From Paenibacillus lactis (lineage in GTDB: Bacteria > Bacillota > Bacilli > Paenibacillales > Paenibacillaceae), in contig NZ_JAGGKI010000001.1 in the NCBI RefSeq assembly GCF_017873605.1, positions 558,001-622,000 on the forward strand: a stretch of 64,000 nt of DNA, written 5' to 3'. A program made the position numbers and the translations under genes. Numbering within the stretch: the stretch's first letter is position 1; the number at the start of each line of letters is the position of its first letter. Shown one piece after another: positions 8,833 through 16,800 of the stretch. Under the pieces are notes generated by a model. That model had not been told where the DNA came from. It was given only the letters and a program-made list of their open reading frames with translations, and did not search any database.

Positions 8833-9270
8833 TTATTCTGCTGTTAGGAATCCTTGATCCTCCATCATTTGTGTAGGGGCATCATGGGTAATCGTAAAGA
8901 CCATCTTAATCGAATCTTCTTTAACATGCAAAATGTAAAAAGAATCATGAACCAGATCGAAGGATTTACCCGAAGCCTGCTCGACTCTCGCCGTGCCTTT
9001 AACTTCTACCAGCACATAGTTGTCTTTTAAAGGGGTTTCCTTTACGGGCGTAAGCTTGAAAAACTGATAGCCTAAAGATTTTAAGTATTCCCCCGATTCT
9101 CTCGTCCCTGCCAAGTAATCCCCCTTCTTCACCGCATGTACGTCACCGGATGGATAGGCGCCCACCAAGGGGTCATTCACCAAGGGATCAAGAAGCTCCG
9201 GATCGTACATATTGTTCGCGTGCTCGAAATCTTTGAAATAATTCTGAATTCTTTGGCTTACTTCGCTCAT
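8833..9270 (-). CDS. NTF2-fold/SnoaL-like protein of unknown function
   Basis: Protein of 145 aa with no signal peptide or membrane segment. The cone-shaped NTF2-like pattern is suggested by helices at the N-terminus (QRIQNYFKDFEHANN) and a series of beta strands ending in DSFYILHVKEDSIKMVFTITHD; I cannot assign a substrate. GGAGGAATAAAC precedes the ATG. It is the first gene of a two-gene operon with a TetR repressor, a frequent arrangement for small detoxification or stress genes. Confidence 0.65.
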   Translation of the reverse strand: MSEVSQRIQNYFKDFEHANNMYDPELLDPLVNDPLVGAYPSGDVHAVKKGDYLAGTRESGEYLKSLGYQFFKLTPVKETPLKDNYVLVEVKGTARVEQASGKSFDLVHDSFYILHVKEDSIKMVFTITHDAPTQMMEDQGFLTAE

Positions 9271-9315
9271 TGTTTATTCCTCCAACCTCTTTTTAGAGTG
9301 ATTTCCAATAAAATA

Positions 9316-9363
9316 AATGACTGAATATATAGTCATTATATTTTCTGTTCCATTAACTGTCAA
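9316..9363 (-). promoter_or_regulatory. Consensus sigma-A promoter with overlapping TetR-type palindrome
   Basis: Reading the minus strand, TTGACA (9363-9358) and TATAAT (9340-9335) are both perfect and separated by 17 bases. A palindrome AATGACT-N8-AGTCATT (9316-9337) overlaps the -10 box. A promoter this strong with an operator on its -10 fits tight autorepression by the TetR protein encoded in the operon. Confidence 0.8.
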
Positions 9364-9554
9364 CCTCGTTCGAGAAAAATATACCCAATATTACTTCTGG
9401 TTTCTTAATATTGAAGGTAAAGTGTAAGCATATACGCTCGACCATCAACACTCCCGGGGGAGCAAGCCGCAGGTTGGCCTATGTTTGAACCTTCATGAAA
9501 GGAGCTTCACCCGGCTTTGTTGATGCGATGGGCACGATTATTTATTTTCCAATC

Positions 9555-9581
9555 TGTCACATCGGCACGTTTCCATACGTC
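9555..9581 (+). promoter_or_regulatory. ECF41-type promoter of the sigma factor gene
   Basis: TGTCACA (9555-9561), 16 bases, CGTC (9578-9581), 35 bases before the sigma gene start. This is the motif described for group ECF41 sigma factors and indicates autoregulation. The rest of the gap 9364-9554 shows no gene. Confidence 0.8.
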
Positions 9582-9616
9582 AATCCAATGAGAGCTTATA
9601 GAAGGGAGACTTTTCA

Positions 9617-10483
9617 ATGACCGACACCCATTGGCTTACGGATCAATTCGAAGCCCATCGTTCCCATCTGCGATCGGTAGCTTACCGAATCCTCGGAAGC
9701 TGGAACGAGGCAGAAGATGCCGTTCAGGAATCGTGGTTTCGATTGAACCGCTCCGAAACGGATGCGATCGAGAATATCAGAGGGTGGCTGACAACCGTTG
9801 TGTCCCGGGTATGCCTTGACATGCTGCGTTCCCGAAAGGCACGGCGCGAAGAATCAATGGAGGCTTACGAAATCGGAAAGCTCACCGATCTTGAAGCTGG
9901 GGGTGACCCGGAGCGGGAGGCGTTACTGGCTGATTCGATCGGCCTGGCATTGCTCGTGGTGCTTGGCACCTTGAGTGCCGATGAGCGGGTTGCATTCGTG
10001 CTGCATGACATTTTTGCCCTCCCTTATGCGGAGATTGCTCCTATTATAGGCTGCTCCGAGGCCGCAGCGAGGCAAATGGCCAGCCGTGCGCGCCGCCGCA
10101 TACAAGGAGCAAAGACTTCGTCCAAGACGGACCTCTCCATTCAGAGGAGACTCGTTGATTCCTTTCTGGCGGCGGCGCGGAGCGGCGATCTCGGCGCATT
10201 GCTTCAGGTCCTCAACCCGGGAGTCGTGCTGCGCAGCGATCGCGAGAACGCTCCGAAAGAAGTCCGCGGTACCCATGCTGTAGCCGAACAATTGATGTGG
10301 GGACGCGCCAAAGCGGCACGGCCGGCTCTCGTCAACGGAGAGGTCGGCGTCGTCATTTCGCCTGGGGGGCAATTGCTCCTCGTGTTGGCTATCGACTATG
10401 CGGACGGGAAGATCAACGGAATCGATGTGATTTCCGATCCGGCACGTATGAAGGAACTGGACTTGGTCACGTTGAGCGAGTAA
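9617..10483 (+). CDS. ECF41 (SigJ-type) RNA polymerase sigma factor with fused C-terminal SnoaL-like domain
   Basis: Sigma factor of 288 aa. Region 2 spans about 8-75 (HRSHLRSVAYRILGSWNEAEDAVQESW, then TTVVSRVCLDMLRSRKAR). Region 4 is around 115-165 (LSADERVAFVLHDIFALPYAEIAPIIGCSEAAARQMASRARRR). A fused NTF2/SnoaL-like domain from about 180 to the end finishes in DGKINGIDVISDP, the signature that replaces an anti-sigma factor in ECF41. GAAGGGAG precedes the ATG. An ECF41-type promoter sits upstream and a DoxX-family gene follows 37 bases downstream. ECF41 genes are typically next to small oxidoreductase or carboxymuconolactone-decarboxylase-like genes; here the partners are DoxX and, nearby, an azoreductase. 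Confidence 0.92.
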   Translation: MTDTHWLTDQFEAHRSHLRSVAYRILGSWNEAEDAVQESWFRLNRSETDAIENIRGWLTTVVSRVCLDMLRSRKARREESMEAYEIGKLTDLEAGGDPEREALLADSIGLALLVVLGTLSADERVAFVLHDIFALPYAEIAPIIGCSEAAARQMASRARRRIQGAKTSSKTDLSIQRRLVDSFLAAARSGDLGALLQVLNPGVVLRSDRENAPKEVRGTHAVAEQLMWGRAKAARPALVNGEVGVVISPGGQLLLVLAIDYADGKINGIDVISDPARMKELDLVTLSE

Positions 10484-10520
10484 AAGGCTTTTCATTCTAT
10501 ATTTATATGGAGGGATTTGC

Positions 10521-10886
10521 ATGATCCTGTTCTCGATCGTACTTCAGAGCTTACTTGTGGCTTATTATCTATTCTCGGGCACGGCCAAAATCATCGGAGC
10601 CAAGTACTGGGCCGATATCTTTGCCCACCTTGGGCTCTCCCAGAGATTTCGCGTCGTTACCGGCTTCGTCCAATTAGTCGGAGCTGCCGGGCTTATCGCT
10701 GGTTACTGGTATAGCTGGGCAATCGCTTGGGCCGGGGTATGGCTTGGTATCACGATGCTGGTCGCATGCCTCGTGCATCTCAAAGCCCGGGACACTTTCG
10801 GAAAAACAGCACCTGCCCTCGTATTCGCTGCATTGAATATCATCGTCCTATCCATCAACGCAAACGAGCTGACTAATATTTTCTGA
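10521..10886 (+). CDS. DoxX family membrane protein
   Basis: Membrane protein of 121 aa with four hydrophobic helices (about 3-22, 43-63, 67-87 and 97-113), the DoxX/DoxD-like layout. The N-terminal FSGTAKIIGAKYWADIFAHLG is the usual family motif. DoxX-like proteins are linked to thiol or quinone redox processes in membranes, but specific biochemistry is known for few. GGAGGG precedes the ATG. It is probably cotranscribed with the ECF41 sigma gene and so under its own promoter. Confidence 0.85.
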   Translation: MILFSIVLQSLLVAYYLFSGTAKIIGAKYWADIFAHLGLSQRFRVVTGFVQLVGAAGLIAGYWYSWAIAWAGVWLGITMLVACLVHLKARDTFGKTAPALVFAALNIIVLSINANELTNIF

Positions 10887-10956
10887 ACGAGCCGGATTGC
10901 CCAAGATAACATAATGGCTGAATGTACACTGTTCCAAATCTCGCCGTAACGAAAAG

Positions 10957-10976
10957 GGCACCTCGTTCGAGGTGCC
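10957..10976. terminator. Weak bidirectional terminator
   Basis: GGCACCTCG (10957-10965) pairs with CGAGGTGCC (10968-10976) between the convergent doxX and azoreductase genes. The flanks are GAAAA and AATT, so the U-runs are short. Confidence 0.55.
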
Positions 10977-11044
10977 AATTCATCAACGGAGTGATCTCAA
11001 GATAACGTCCTCATCGGACCATTGCGCGTTATGCAGCCCTGTAA

Positions 11045-11701
11045 TTACTTGATCACTCCCTCAACATGATCCGCCCTTGCAAAGGACACCGCCGCAAACT
11101 CGGCTTCATGGAAAGCCTGGGCCAATACTTGATCTTTCCCCCGTAACCTTCCTTGGGCACGGATGATTTGATAGTCAATGCCCATAAAGTTAAACATCGC
11201 TTTTAAATATTTGTGAGAATACTCGACTTCGGTGTACCAATCCTCGTTCGTATAGATACCGTCACTTGCTTGAATGACAAGCACGCTTCTGCCGTCTTTT
11301 AGCAGACCGACCGAGCCCTTGTCCGTATAGGCGAACGTCTCTTTAGCGATCATGATGTTATCCATATAGTCTTTCAGCTTGGAGGGAATGTTAAAGTTAT
11401 GGAGCGGCATGGCGATGACATATTTCTTCGCACGCTTAAATTGCTGCAGAATTTCGGTCATGCGGGAGTCGAGCGCCTGCTCTTCTTCAGTCAAGGGCTC
11501 CCCGCCTCTCCTTTTCTCCTGCAGGCTCAGAAAGGTACGGTCTATGCAAGGAATAGGCTCCCGATATAAATCGATCTGTTCGATTGGCCCTTCCGGATTC
11601 ATCTCTCGATACGACTCCAGAAAATGATGGAGCACTTGCAGGCTTAACGACGAATCGGCATCCACCATGGGGTGAGCATTGATAACGAGCAGTGTTTCCA
11701 A
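11045..11701 (-). CDS. azoR: FMN-dependent NADH:quinone reductase / azoreductase (flavodoxin-like fold)
   Basis: Cytosolic flavoprotein reducing quinones and azo compounds. The start is set at the TTG at 11701 (GGGAG nine bases upstream), giving 218 aa, the family length; the frame is open further upstream to 11869 but that part is not conserved and contains the promoter. The N-terminus reads LETLLVINAHPM with SSLS binding FMN phosphate. The FMN/dimer motif is MPLHNFNIPSKLKDYMDNI. It is convergent with the ECF41-doxX operon and preceded by its own ECF41-like promoter at 11744-11770, which puts it in the probable ECF41 regulon. Confidence 0.88.
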   Translation of the reverse strand: METLLVINAHPMVDADSSLSLQVLHHFLESYREMNPEGPIEQIDLYREPIPCIDRTFLSLQEKRRGGEPLTEEEQALDSRMTEILQQFKRAKKYVIAMPLHNFNIPSKLKDYMDNIMIAKETFAYTDKGSVGLLKDGRSVLVIQASDGIYTNEDWYTEVEYSHKYLKAMFNFMGIDYQIIRAQGRLRGKDQVLAQAFHEAEFAAVSFARADHVEGVIK

Positions 11702-11743
11702 TTTCGATCTCTCCCTTATCCTGTAGTTCTGATACATAGATGA

Positions 11744-11770
11744 GACAAATAGCAGATGTCTTTTGTGACA
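11744..11770 (-). promoter_or_regulatory. Second ECF41-like promoter, upstream of the azoreductase
   Basis: On the minus strand, TGTCACA (11770-11764), 16 bases, TGTC (11747-11744): the same -35 and exactly the same spacing as the promoter at 9555, with one mismatch in the CGTC box. It stands about 42 bases before the TTG start of the azoreductase. Confidence 0.65.
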
Positions 11771-11790
11771 TGATCGCTGAGGACGCCAAA

Positions 11791-11821
11791 TAAAAAAACC
11801 GACCCCAAAAACAGGTCGGTT
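11791..11821 (-). terminator. Terminator of the leuA gene
   Basis: On the minus strand AACCGACC and GGTCGGTT form an 8-bp stem followed by a run of seven T (11791-11798 complement), 45 bases after the leuA stop. Confidence 0.8.
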
Positions 11822-11865
11822 ATTCTTGTTCCATAAGCAGTCCATGAACTCGGACTTTAGTTGGC

Positions 11866-13527
11866 TCAATTCCGGCTAAATTGATTCACGGCGCTAAACA
11901 GCGCTTTTACAGACGAGGTCATAATATCAACGTCAATGCCGCAGCCCCAATATACGCTGCCGTCAGCAGCCGTTATACCGATGTAAGAGACCGCTTGTGA
12001 CTTCGAGCCTGTTTCCAAAGCGTGCTCTTTATAGATCAAATCGGTGTAGTTCATTCCAAGCTCGGTTTGGAGCGCATTGCTGATTGCATCAAGTCTTCCG
12101 TTTCCGGTGCCCTCAATCTCCTTGACTTCATGGCCGGTTCGGATCGTGACGGTTGTATGGAAGTCTTCATTGTCCGTCATCCGGTATTTGATAAACTCGA
12201 CAGGTGATGTTATGTTCACATATTCCTTCACGAAAATGTCGTAGATTTCGTCCGGCATCAATTCCTTCTGCTGCTGATCCGATACGTTTTTCACGAAGTA
12301 TCCGAAGTTTTCGCGCATTTTCGCCGGGAGATCGAGCCCGTACTTCAGCTGCAGGACATATCCGATGCCGCCTTTGCCGGACTGGCTGTTAATGCGGATA
12401 ATATCGCCTTCATACTCCCTGCCGATATCCTTGGGATCAATCAGCAGATAAGGAACCGACCAATGCCGCGGCTCTTGTTCCTCGCGCCACTTCATTCCTT
12501 TCGCAATCGCATCCTGGTGCGAACCCGAGAAAGCGGTGAATACCAGCTCGCCTCCGTATGGATGTCTCTCGCTTACTTTCATCTTGGTCAGCCGTTCATA
12601 GACGGAGATGATCGCAGGGATGTTCTCAAAATTCAGCTTCGGGTCCACCCCGTGCGAGTACATGTTGAGCGCCAGCGTCACAATGTCGACGTTCCCCGTT
12701 CTTTCGCCGTTTCCGAACAACGTGCCCTCGACGCGCTGGGCTCCGGCCAGCATTCCCAGCTCCGCATCCGCCACGCCCGTTCCTCTGTCGTTATGCGGAT
12801 GGACCGACAAAATGACATGCTCCCGGAAGCTCAGATGCTCGCTCATATACTCGATCTGGCTTGCGTAGACGTGAGGCATCGACATGGAGACTGTTGCAGG
12901 AAGGTTAATGATAACCGGGTTCTCGGCCGTCGGCTGCCATACGTCGAGCACGCTGTTGCAGATGTCCAGCGCAAATTCGATCTCCGTACCGGTGAAGCTC
13001 TCCGGCGAATACTGGAACTGGAAATTGCCCTCGGTCTCAGCAGCGCATTCCTTGAGCAGCTTGGCGCCGCTCACGGCGATGTCGATAATCTCTTGTTTGG
13101 ACTTGCGGAATACCTGCTCCCGCTGCGCTACGGAGGTCGAGTTGTACAAATGGACGACGGCCTTCTTCGCGCCCTTCAGCGATTCGAACGTTTTGCGGAT
13201 GATGTGCTCTCTCGATTGGGTCAGCACTTGGATCGTAACGTCATCCGGGATCAAATCCTGCTCGATCAATGTGCGCAGAAAGGTAAACTCCGTCTCCGAT
13301 GCCGCGGGAAATCCGACCTCGATCTCTTTGAACCCGATCTCCACAAGCAATTTGAAGTACTCCAGCTTTTCCTCCAAATTCATCGGAACGATCAATGCCT
13401 GGTTTCCGTCGCGAAGGTCGACGCTGCACCAAATCGGCGCCTCGGTAATGTATTCCTTTTGGGTCCAGCTCAAGCTTGTCTCCGGCGGCATAAAATATCC
13501 TCTGGCGTATTTCTCAACATTTTTCAT
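11866..13527 (-). CDS. leuA: 2-isopropylmalate synthase, long LeuA2-type
   Basis: First committed step of leucine synthesis: acetyl-CoA plus 2-oxoisovalerate gives 2-isopropylmalate. The start is the ATG at 13527 (GAGGAAGGA upstream), giving 553 aa; a longer open frame to 13605 runs into the T-box terminator. The TIM barrel shows CSVDLRDGNQAL near residue 40, with the metal-ligand Asp, and HPHNDRGTG with the second His metal pair. The C-terminal LeuA dimer/regulatory domain ends the protein (TGNGRLDAISNAL; GCGIDVDI). The KYARGYFMPPETSLSWTQK start is typical of the LeuA2 clade. A leucine-specifying T-box precedes it, confirming the role. It is a single gene here, not followed by leuBCD. Confidence 0.93.
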   Translation of the reverse strand: MKNVEKYARGYFMPPETSLSWTQKEYITEAPIWCSVDLRDGNQALIVPMNLEEKLEYFKLLVEIGFKEIEVGFPAASETEFTFLRTLIEQDLIPDDVTIQVLTQSREHIIRKTFESLKGAKKAVVHLYNSTSVAQREQVFRKSKQEIIDIAVSGAKLLKECAAETEGNFQFQYSPESFTGTEIEFALDICNSVLDVWQPTAENPVIINLPATVSMSMPHVYASQIEYMSEHLSFREHVILSVHPHNDRGTGVADAELGMLAGAQRVEGTLFGNGERTGNVDIVTLALNMYSHGVDPKLNFENIPAIISVYERLTKMKVSERHPYGGELVFTAFSGSHQDAIAKGMKWREEQEPRHWSVPYLLIDPKDIGREYEGDIIRINSQSGKGGIGYVLQLKYGLDLPAKMRENFGYFVKNVSDQQQKELMPDEIYDIFVKEYVNITSPVEFIKYRMTDNEDFHTTVTIRTGHEVKEIEGTGNGRLDAISNALQTELGMNYTDLIYKEHALETGSKSQAVSYIGITAADGSVYWGCGIDVDIMTSSVKALFSAVNQFSRN

Positions 13528-13583
13528 GGATATCCTTCCTCTCATCGATTTCCTGTGCTTAACTGCAAAAGATCCGGATGCAC

Positions 13584-13883
13584 AAAAAAAGCCTTCCATC
13601 TCCAATAACAGGAGACGAAAGACTTTGACATCTTACGCGGTACCACTCCGAATTCATGCCGTCATCAGCATGCACTCTACGGATACAGGGCTGGCAGCAA
13701 CGCACAATCCTTGCATCCTCCTGAAGATAACGGTCAGGCTCCGGCTCCACCTACTCTACGGGTTCAGCGAGCAACTCCAAGGCGAGTTCCGATTTTCTCC
13801 ACGGCTGTTTCGCACCATCCAACAGCTCTCTTCACGTTTTGAAAAACGTACTATTCCTTTTCAACGTTTTAAATATTAGAAAC
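13584..13883 (-). promoter_or_regulatory. T-box riboswitch, specifier CUC (leucine)
   Basis: On the minus strand the leader shows, in order: AGTA of the specifier loop; the apical GAGAGC...GATGGTGCGAAAC block; GAA-CTC-GCC with the specifier codon CUC at 13786-13784; the T-box core AGTGGTACCGCG (13648-13636 complement), whose bulge reads the tRNA acceptor end; and a 13-bp terminator stem followed by seven T (13623-13584). Uncharged leucyl-tRNA would stabilise the antiterminator and allow leuA transcription. Confidence 0.92.
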
Positions 13884-13913
13884 AATGTATATCACCAATA
13901 CGTTTGATGTCAA
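13884..13913 (-). promoter_or_regulatory. Sigma-A promoter of the leuA T-box leader
   Basis: TTGACA (13913-13908) and TACATT (13889-13884) on the minus strand with 18 bases between; a one- or two-base shift gives ATACAT or TATACA as alternative -10 boxes. Confidence 0.6.
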
Positions 13914-13981
13914 GTATTATCTTTCATGTGTCAGGGATGTGCATTGTTCTATAGTATCCCGCCATTACGGAATTTTTACCT

Positions 13982-15691
13982 TCAAGTTCTGCTGTTTCTG
14001 CCATATACAAAATATAAAGTAATGGTGGACATGATCATCAATATAACGGAATACACCAAGGTTAACGCTTTGGTATCCGCTGCGGCCTGCGCATCCGTGC
14101 TGTTCTTGATGACGATTCCTAACGGTTGGTACAAAGGATGATAGAGGAACACCGTAACGTCGTAATCCGCCAAAATCCCGTTAAAGTTCAAAGCGAGAAC
14201 CGCTAGCGTTGACGGAAGAATGATAGGCAGCAGCACTTTCCTGAACGTATAGAAGGGTTTGGCGCCAAGGTTTCTTGCCGCATCTTCCAAATTGCTGTCC
14301 AAGCTGAAGAATGATGCCTTTACCATACGCAGGGTGAAAGGAATATGAACGATCACATACGCGATCAACAGCATCCAGACCGTTCCCACCAGAACCGAAT
14401 TCCCGATCACCAGCTGGGGCGTATTAAACGTTACGATCAGTCCGATCGCGATTAATGTCGAAGGCAGGATCCATGGGATCAGCAGCGAGTATTCCAGGGC
14501 AAGCGTCCACTTGTTATTATATTTATGCAATAATCTTGAGACCGCCAGCGTCAACGCTACGACGATGACCGAGGCTGCCGCGGCATAGACGATGCTCACG
14601 AGATAAGGCTTGAATGCGGACATGGATGAAAACACTTGAATGTAATTGTCCAAGGTGAAGCTGCTCGGATTCAGCGTGGCGGTAGTAATGCTGGCCGAAT
14701 CGGTGAACGAAAAGAGGATGATGAGCACGACCGGAACGATATAGAGCACAAACAGGCCGTAAGCCAGAATATGAGCGGCGATATTCCCGAATTTGTGGCG
14801 AATCTTTTGCTTGACCAGCTCGGATTTGACTTTGGAGACCGACATGAAGTTGCCCTTTCGTTCAAACCGGATCATCACGGTTAACAGCACCAGCGTTGCC
14901 AAACCGAGAATAAGGGCCAGCAGCGCGGCCAGATCCCTCGACGTCATGCTTTTCGAAAATGTCAGGATCATCGGCGTAATCGTCTGGAATTCCTTCCCGC
15001 CCAGGATGAGCGGTGCGGACGTGGCGGCAAGGCCGGTCAGGAAAGTCAGGATCGTTAGCGCATAAATGGTAGGCTTCAGAACCGGAAGCACAACTCTTCT
15101 TAGGATGTACCACGTTGAGGCTCCCATATTTCGCGCCGCTTCTATGGTCTGAAAGTCGATTTTGCGAATCGCATTGCCCATAAACAGGAAGTGGTTGGAC
15201 GTGCAGGCGAACGTCATGACGAATAGAACCGCCCAGTAGCCATGAAACCAGGTTGCATCAAAAGAAGGGAATAAGCGGACCAAGAGCTTGGTCATAAACC
15301 CCTCTTCGCCATACACGAATTTATATCCGGACACCAGCACGACCCCGCTGTAAATCAGCGTCGTCGAATATCCGAGCTTTAAGATCTTCGCGCCTTTGAT
15401 ATCGAAGTATTCCGAGATCAGCACGAGCGTAATGCCCACGATGTTTACCGTAACGACAAGCGAGAACGCCAGGATAAAGCTGTTGTACAAACTTCTCATC
15501 GCGCGTTCGGACGACAGCAGCTTTTCCGCTGCCTCCAGCGTAAATTTGCCGTCTTTAAAGAAGATTTCGCCATAAATATTCAAGTTCGGGTAAATCAGAA
15601 AGGCAATGACGAACCAAATAATCAATCCGTACAGGATGATGGCGATCGGGTTCATGGAAGCCAGCCGGGTGTTTAGGCTCCGGACATTCAT
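13982..15691 (-). CDS. ABC transporter permease, two fused permease domains (PhnU/PhnV- or FbpB-like)
   Basis: Membrane subunit of 569 aa in which two permease units are joined. Each half has about six membrane segments and its own EAA loop: EAARNMGASTWYILRRVVLP near 185 and EDAARNLGAKPFYTFRKVLLP near 477. The second half begins after a charged linker around 275-300. Fused permeases of this kind serve Fe(3+), thiamine, spermidine-like and 2-aminoethylphosphonate importers. The start overlaps the end of the ATPase gene by four bases (ATGA). Operon context (PhnP-like enzyme, family 1 binding protein) favours an organophosphorus substrate over iron, without proof. Confidence 0.88.
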   Translation of the reverse strand: MNVRSLNTRLASMNPIAIILYGLIIWFVIAFLIYPNLNIYGEIFFKDGKFTLEAAEKLLSSERAMRSLYNSFILAFSLVVTVNIVGITLVLISEYFDIKGAKILKLGYSTTLIYSGVVLVSGYKFVYGEEGFMTKLLVRLFPSFDATWFHGYWAVLFVMTFACTSNHFLFMGNAIRKIDFQTIEAARNMGASTWYILRRVVLPVLKPTIYALTILTFLTGLAATSAPLILGGKEFQTITPMILTFSKSMTSRDLAALLALILGLATLVLLTVMIRFERKGNFMSVSKVKSELVKQKIRHKFGNIAAHILAYGLFVLYIVPVVLIILFSFTDSASITTATLNPSSFTLDNYIQVFSSMSAFKPYLVSIVYAAAASVIVVALTLAVSRLLHKYNNKWTLALEYSLLIPWILPSTLIAIGLIVTFNTPQLVIGNSVLVGTVWMLLIAYVIVHIPFTLRMVKASFFSLDSNLEDAARNLGAKPFYTFRKVLLPIILPSTLAVLALNFNGILADYDVTVFLYHPLYQPLGIVIKNSTDAQAAADTKALTLVYSVILMIMSTITLYFVYGRNSRT

Positions 15692-16716
15692 GCTTCCCCC
15701 TCCTTCATCGGATATTGCAATATATCGCCTACGGGAATGTAGATATCTACATCGTCGCCGACCTCATGCTGAACGAGACTGCTTTCCTTCTCGATGGTCT
15801 TTAATTGTCCGCCGCCGGCAATCTCCAGTACATATTTGCTGTATAATCCGTAAAATTCCCGATCCGCAATCTTGCCTTTCAGCTGGACCGTATCAATGCC
15901 CGGCAGGGCCAGCAGGCTGACCTTTTCATTCCGGACATAGGCGATGTTCCCCGGATGGACCACCTCTTGCAGTCGGCTGTTTGTTATCGCCTGCGGATCG
16001 ATCCGGTTAATATCCCCGATAAAATTACACACAAACTCCGTCCGGGATTGGTTATAGACCTCCTGGGGCGTGCCTACTTGCTCCAGAACCCCCTGATTGA
16101 ATACGCCGATCCGATCGGACAGCGTTAACGCTTCTTCCTGGTCGTGCGTGACATAGATCGTCGTGATCCCGAATTTCTTCTGCAATTCCTTCAGCTCGTT
16201 TCGAAGCTGTACCCTCAGCTTAGCGTCCAAATTGGATAAGGGTTCATCCAGCACCAGGATACTCGGCGTTAACACCAGCGCCCTGGCAATCGCCACGCGC
16301 TGCTGCTGGCCGCCGGATAATTCCGATACCTTCTTGAACAGCTGTTCATCCTTCAAATCGACCTTACGGGCAATATCCCGTACCCTTTGGTCCACTTCAG
16401 CCTTGGAAATCTTCTTTACCCGCAAGCCGAAGGCGATATTCTCGAACACATTCATTGTCGGAAACAGTGCATAGCTTTGAAACACCATACCGATCTCTCT
16501 TTTCTCGATCGGCAGATGAGTAATGTCGGTATCCTTCAACAGGATCCGTCCGCTCGTAGGCGTAATAAACCCGACCAGACTGCGAAGGGTCGTCGTTTTC
16601 CCGCAGCCCGAAGGACCAAGGAACGTGAAAAACTCCCCTTCCCGAATATGCAAATTGAGGTTCTTGACCGCATGAAACGCTCCGAATTTAATATCAACGT
16701 TCTGGAATGTAATCAT
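15688..16716 (-). CDS. ABC transporter ATP-binding protein (PotA/FbpC/PhnT-like)
   Basis: ATPase of the importer, 342 aa from the ATG at 16716, which has AAGGAAGAG upstream; the longer frame to 16794 crosses an intercistronic hairpin. Walker A is GPSGCGKTTT near residue 37, the signature is LSGGQQQR, Walker B is ILVLDEPLSNLDA, and the H-loop is TIYVTHDQEEAL. A TOBE-like domain fills the C-terminal 100 residues. Unlike the two sugar operons in this window, this importer carries its own ATPase. It is the fourth gene of a five-gene operon. Confidence 0.92.
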   Translation of the reverse strand: MITFQNVDIKFGAFHAVKNLNLHIREGEFFTFLGPSGCGKTTTLRSLVGFITPTSGRILLKDTDITHLPIEKREIGMVFQSYALFPTMNVFENIAFGLRVKKISKAEVDQRVRDIARKVDLKDEQLFKKVSELSGGQQQRVAIARALVLTPSILVLDEPLSNLDAKLRVQLRNELKELQKKFGITTIYVTHDQEEALTLSDRIGVFNQGVLEQVGTPQEVYNQSRTEFVCNFIGDINRIDPQAITNSRLQEVVHPGNIAYVRNEKVSLLALPGIDTVQLKGKIADREFYGLYSKYVLEIAGGGQLKTIEKESSLVQHEVGDDVDIYIPVGDILQYPMKEGEA

Positions 16717-16750
16717 CGTATACTCTTCCTTTTTGTTGTTCTTGAATGAA

Positions 16751-16782
16751 CGGCTGTATATTGGCCTCCCAATATACAGCCG
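16751..16782 (-). other. Intercistronic stem-loop after the binding-protein gene
   Basis: CGGCTGTATATTGG (16751-16764) pairs perfectly over 14 bp with CCAATATACAGCCG (16769-16782) with a four-base loop. There is no U-run. It lies between the binding-protein stop and the ATPase start, as in the other two transporter operons. Confidence 0.7.
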
Positions 16783-16800
16783 GCTTGACTCCATTCCTTC

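Noticed and set aside
11702..11869. Extended N-terminus of the azoreductase
   Set aside because: The extra 56 codons are not family-like, overlap the ECF41-like promoter and the leuA terminator, and a ribosome binding site fits the TTG at 11701.
12463..13608. 381-codon and nearby 331-codon frames on the plus strand
   Set aside because: Both lie antisense to leuA and its T-box; the translations show no known domain and are explained by codon bias of leuA.
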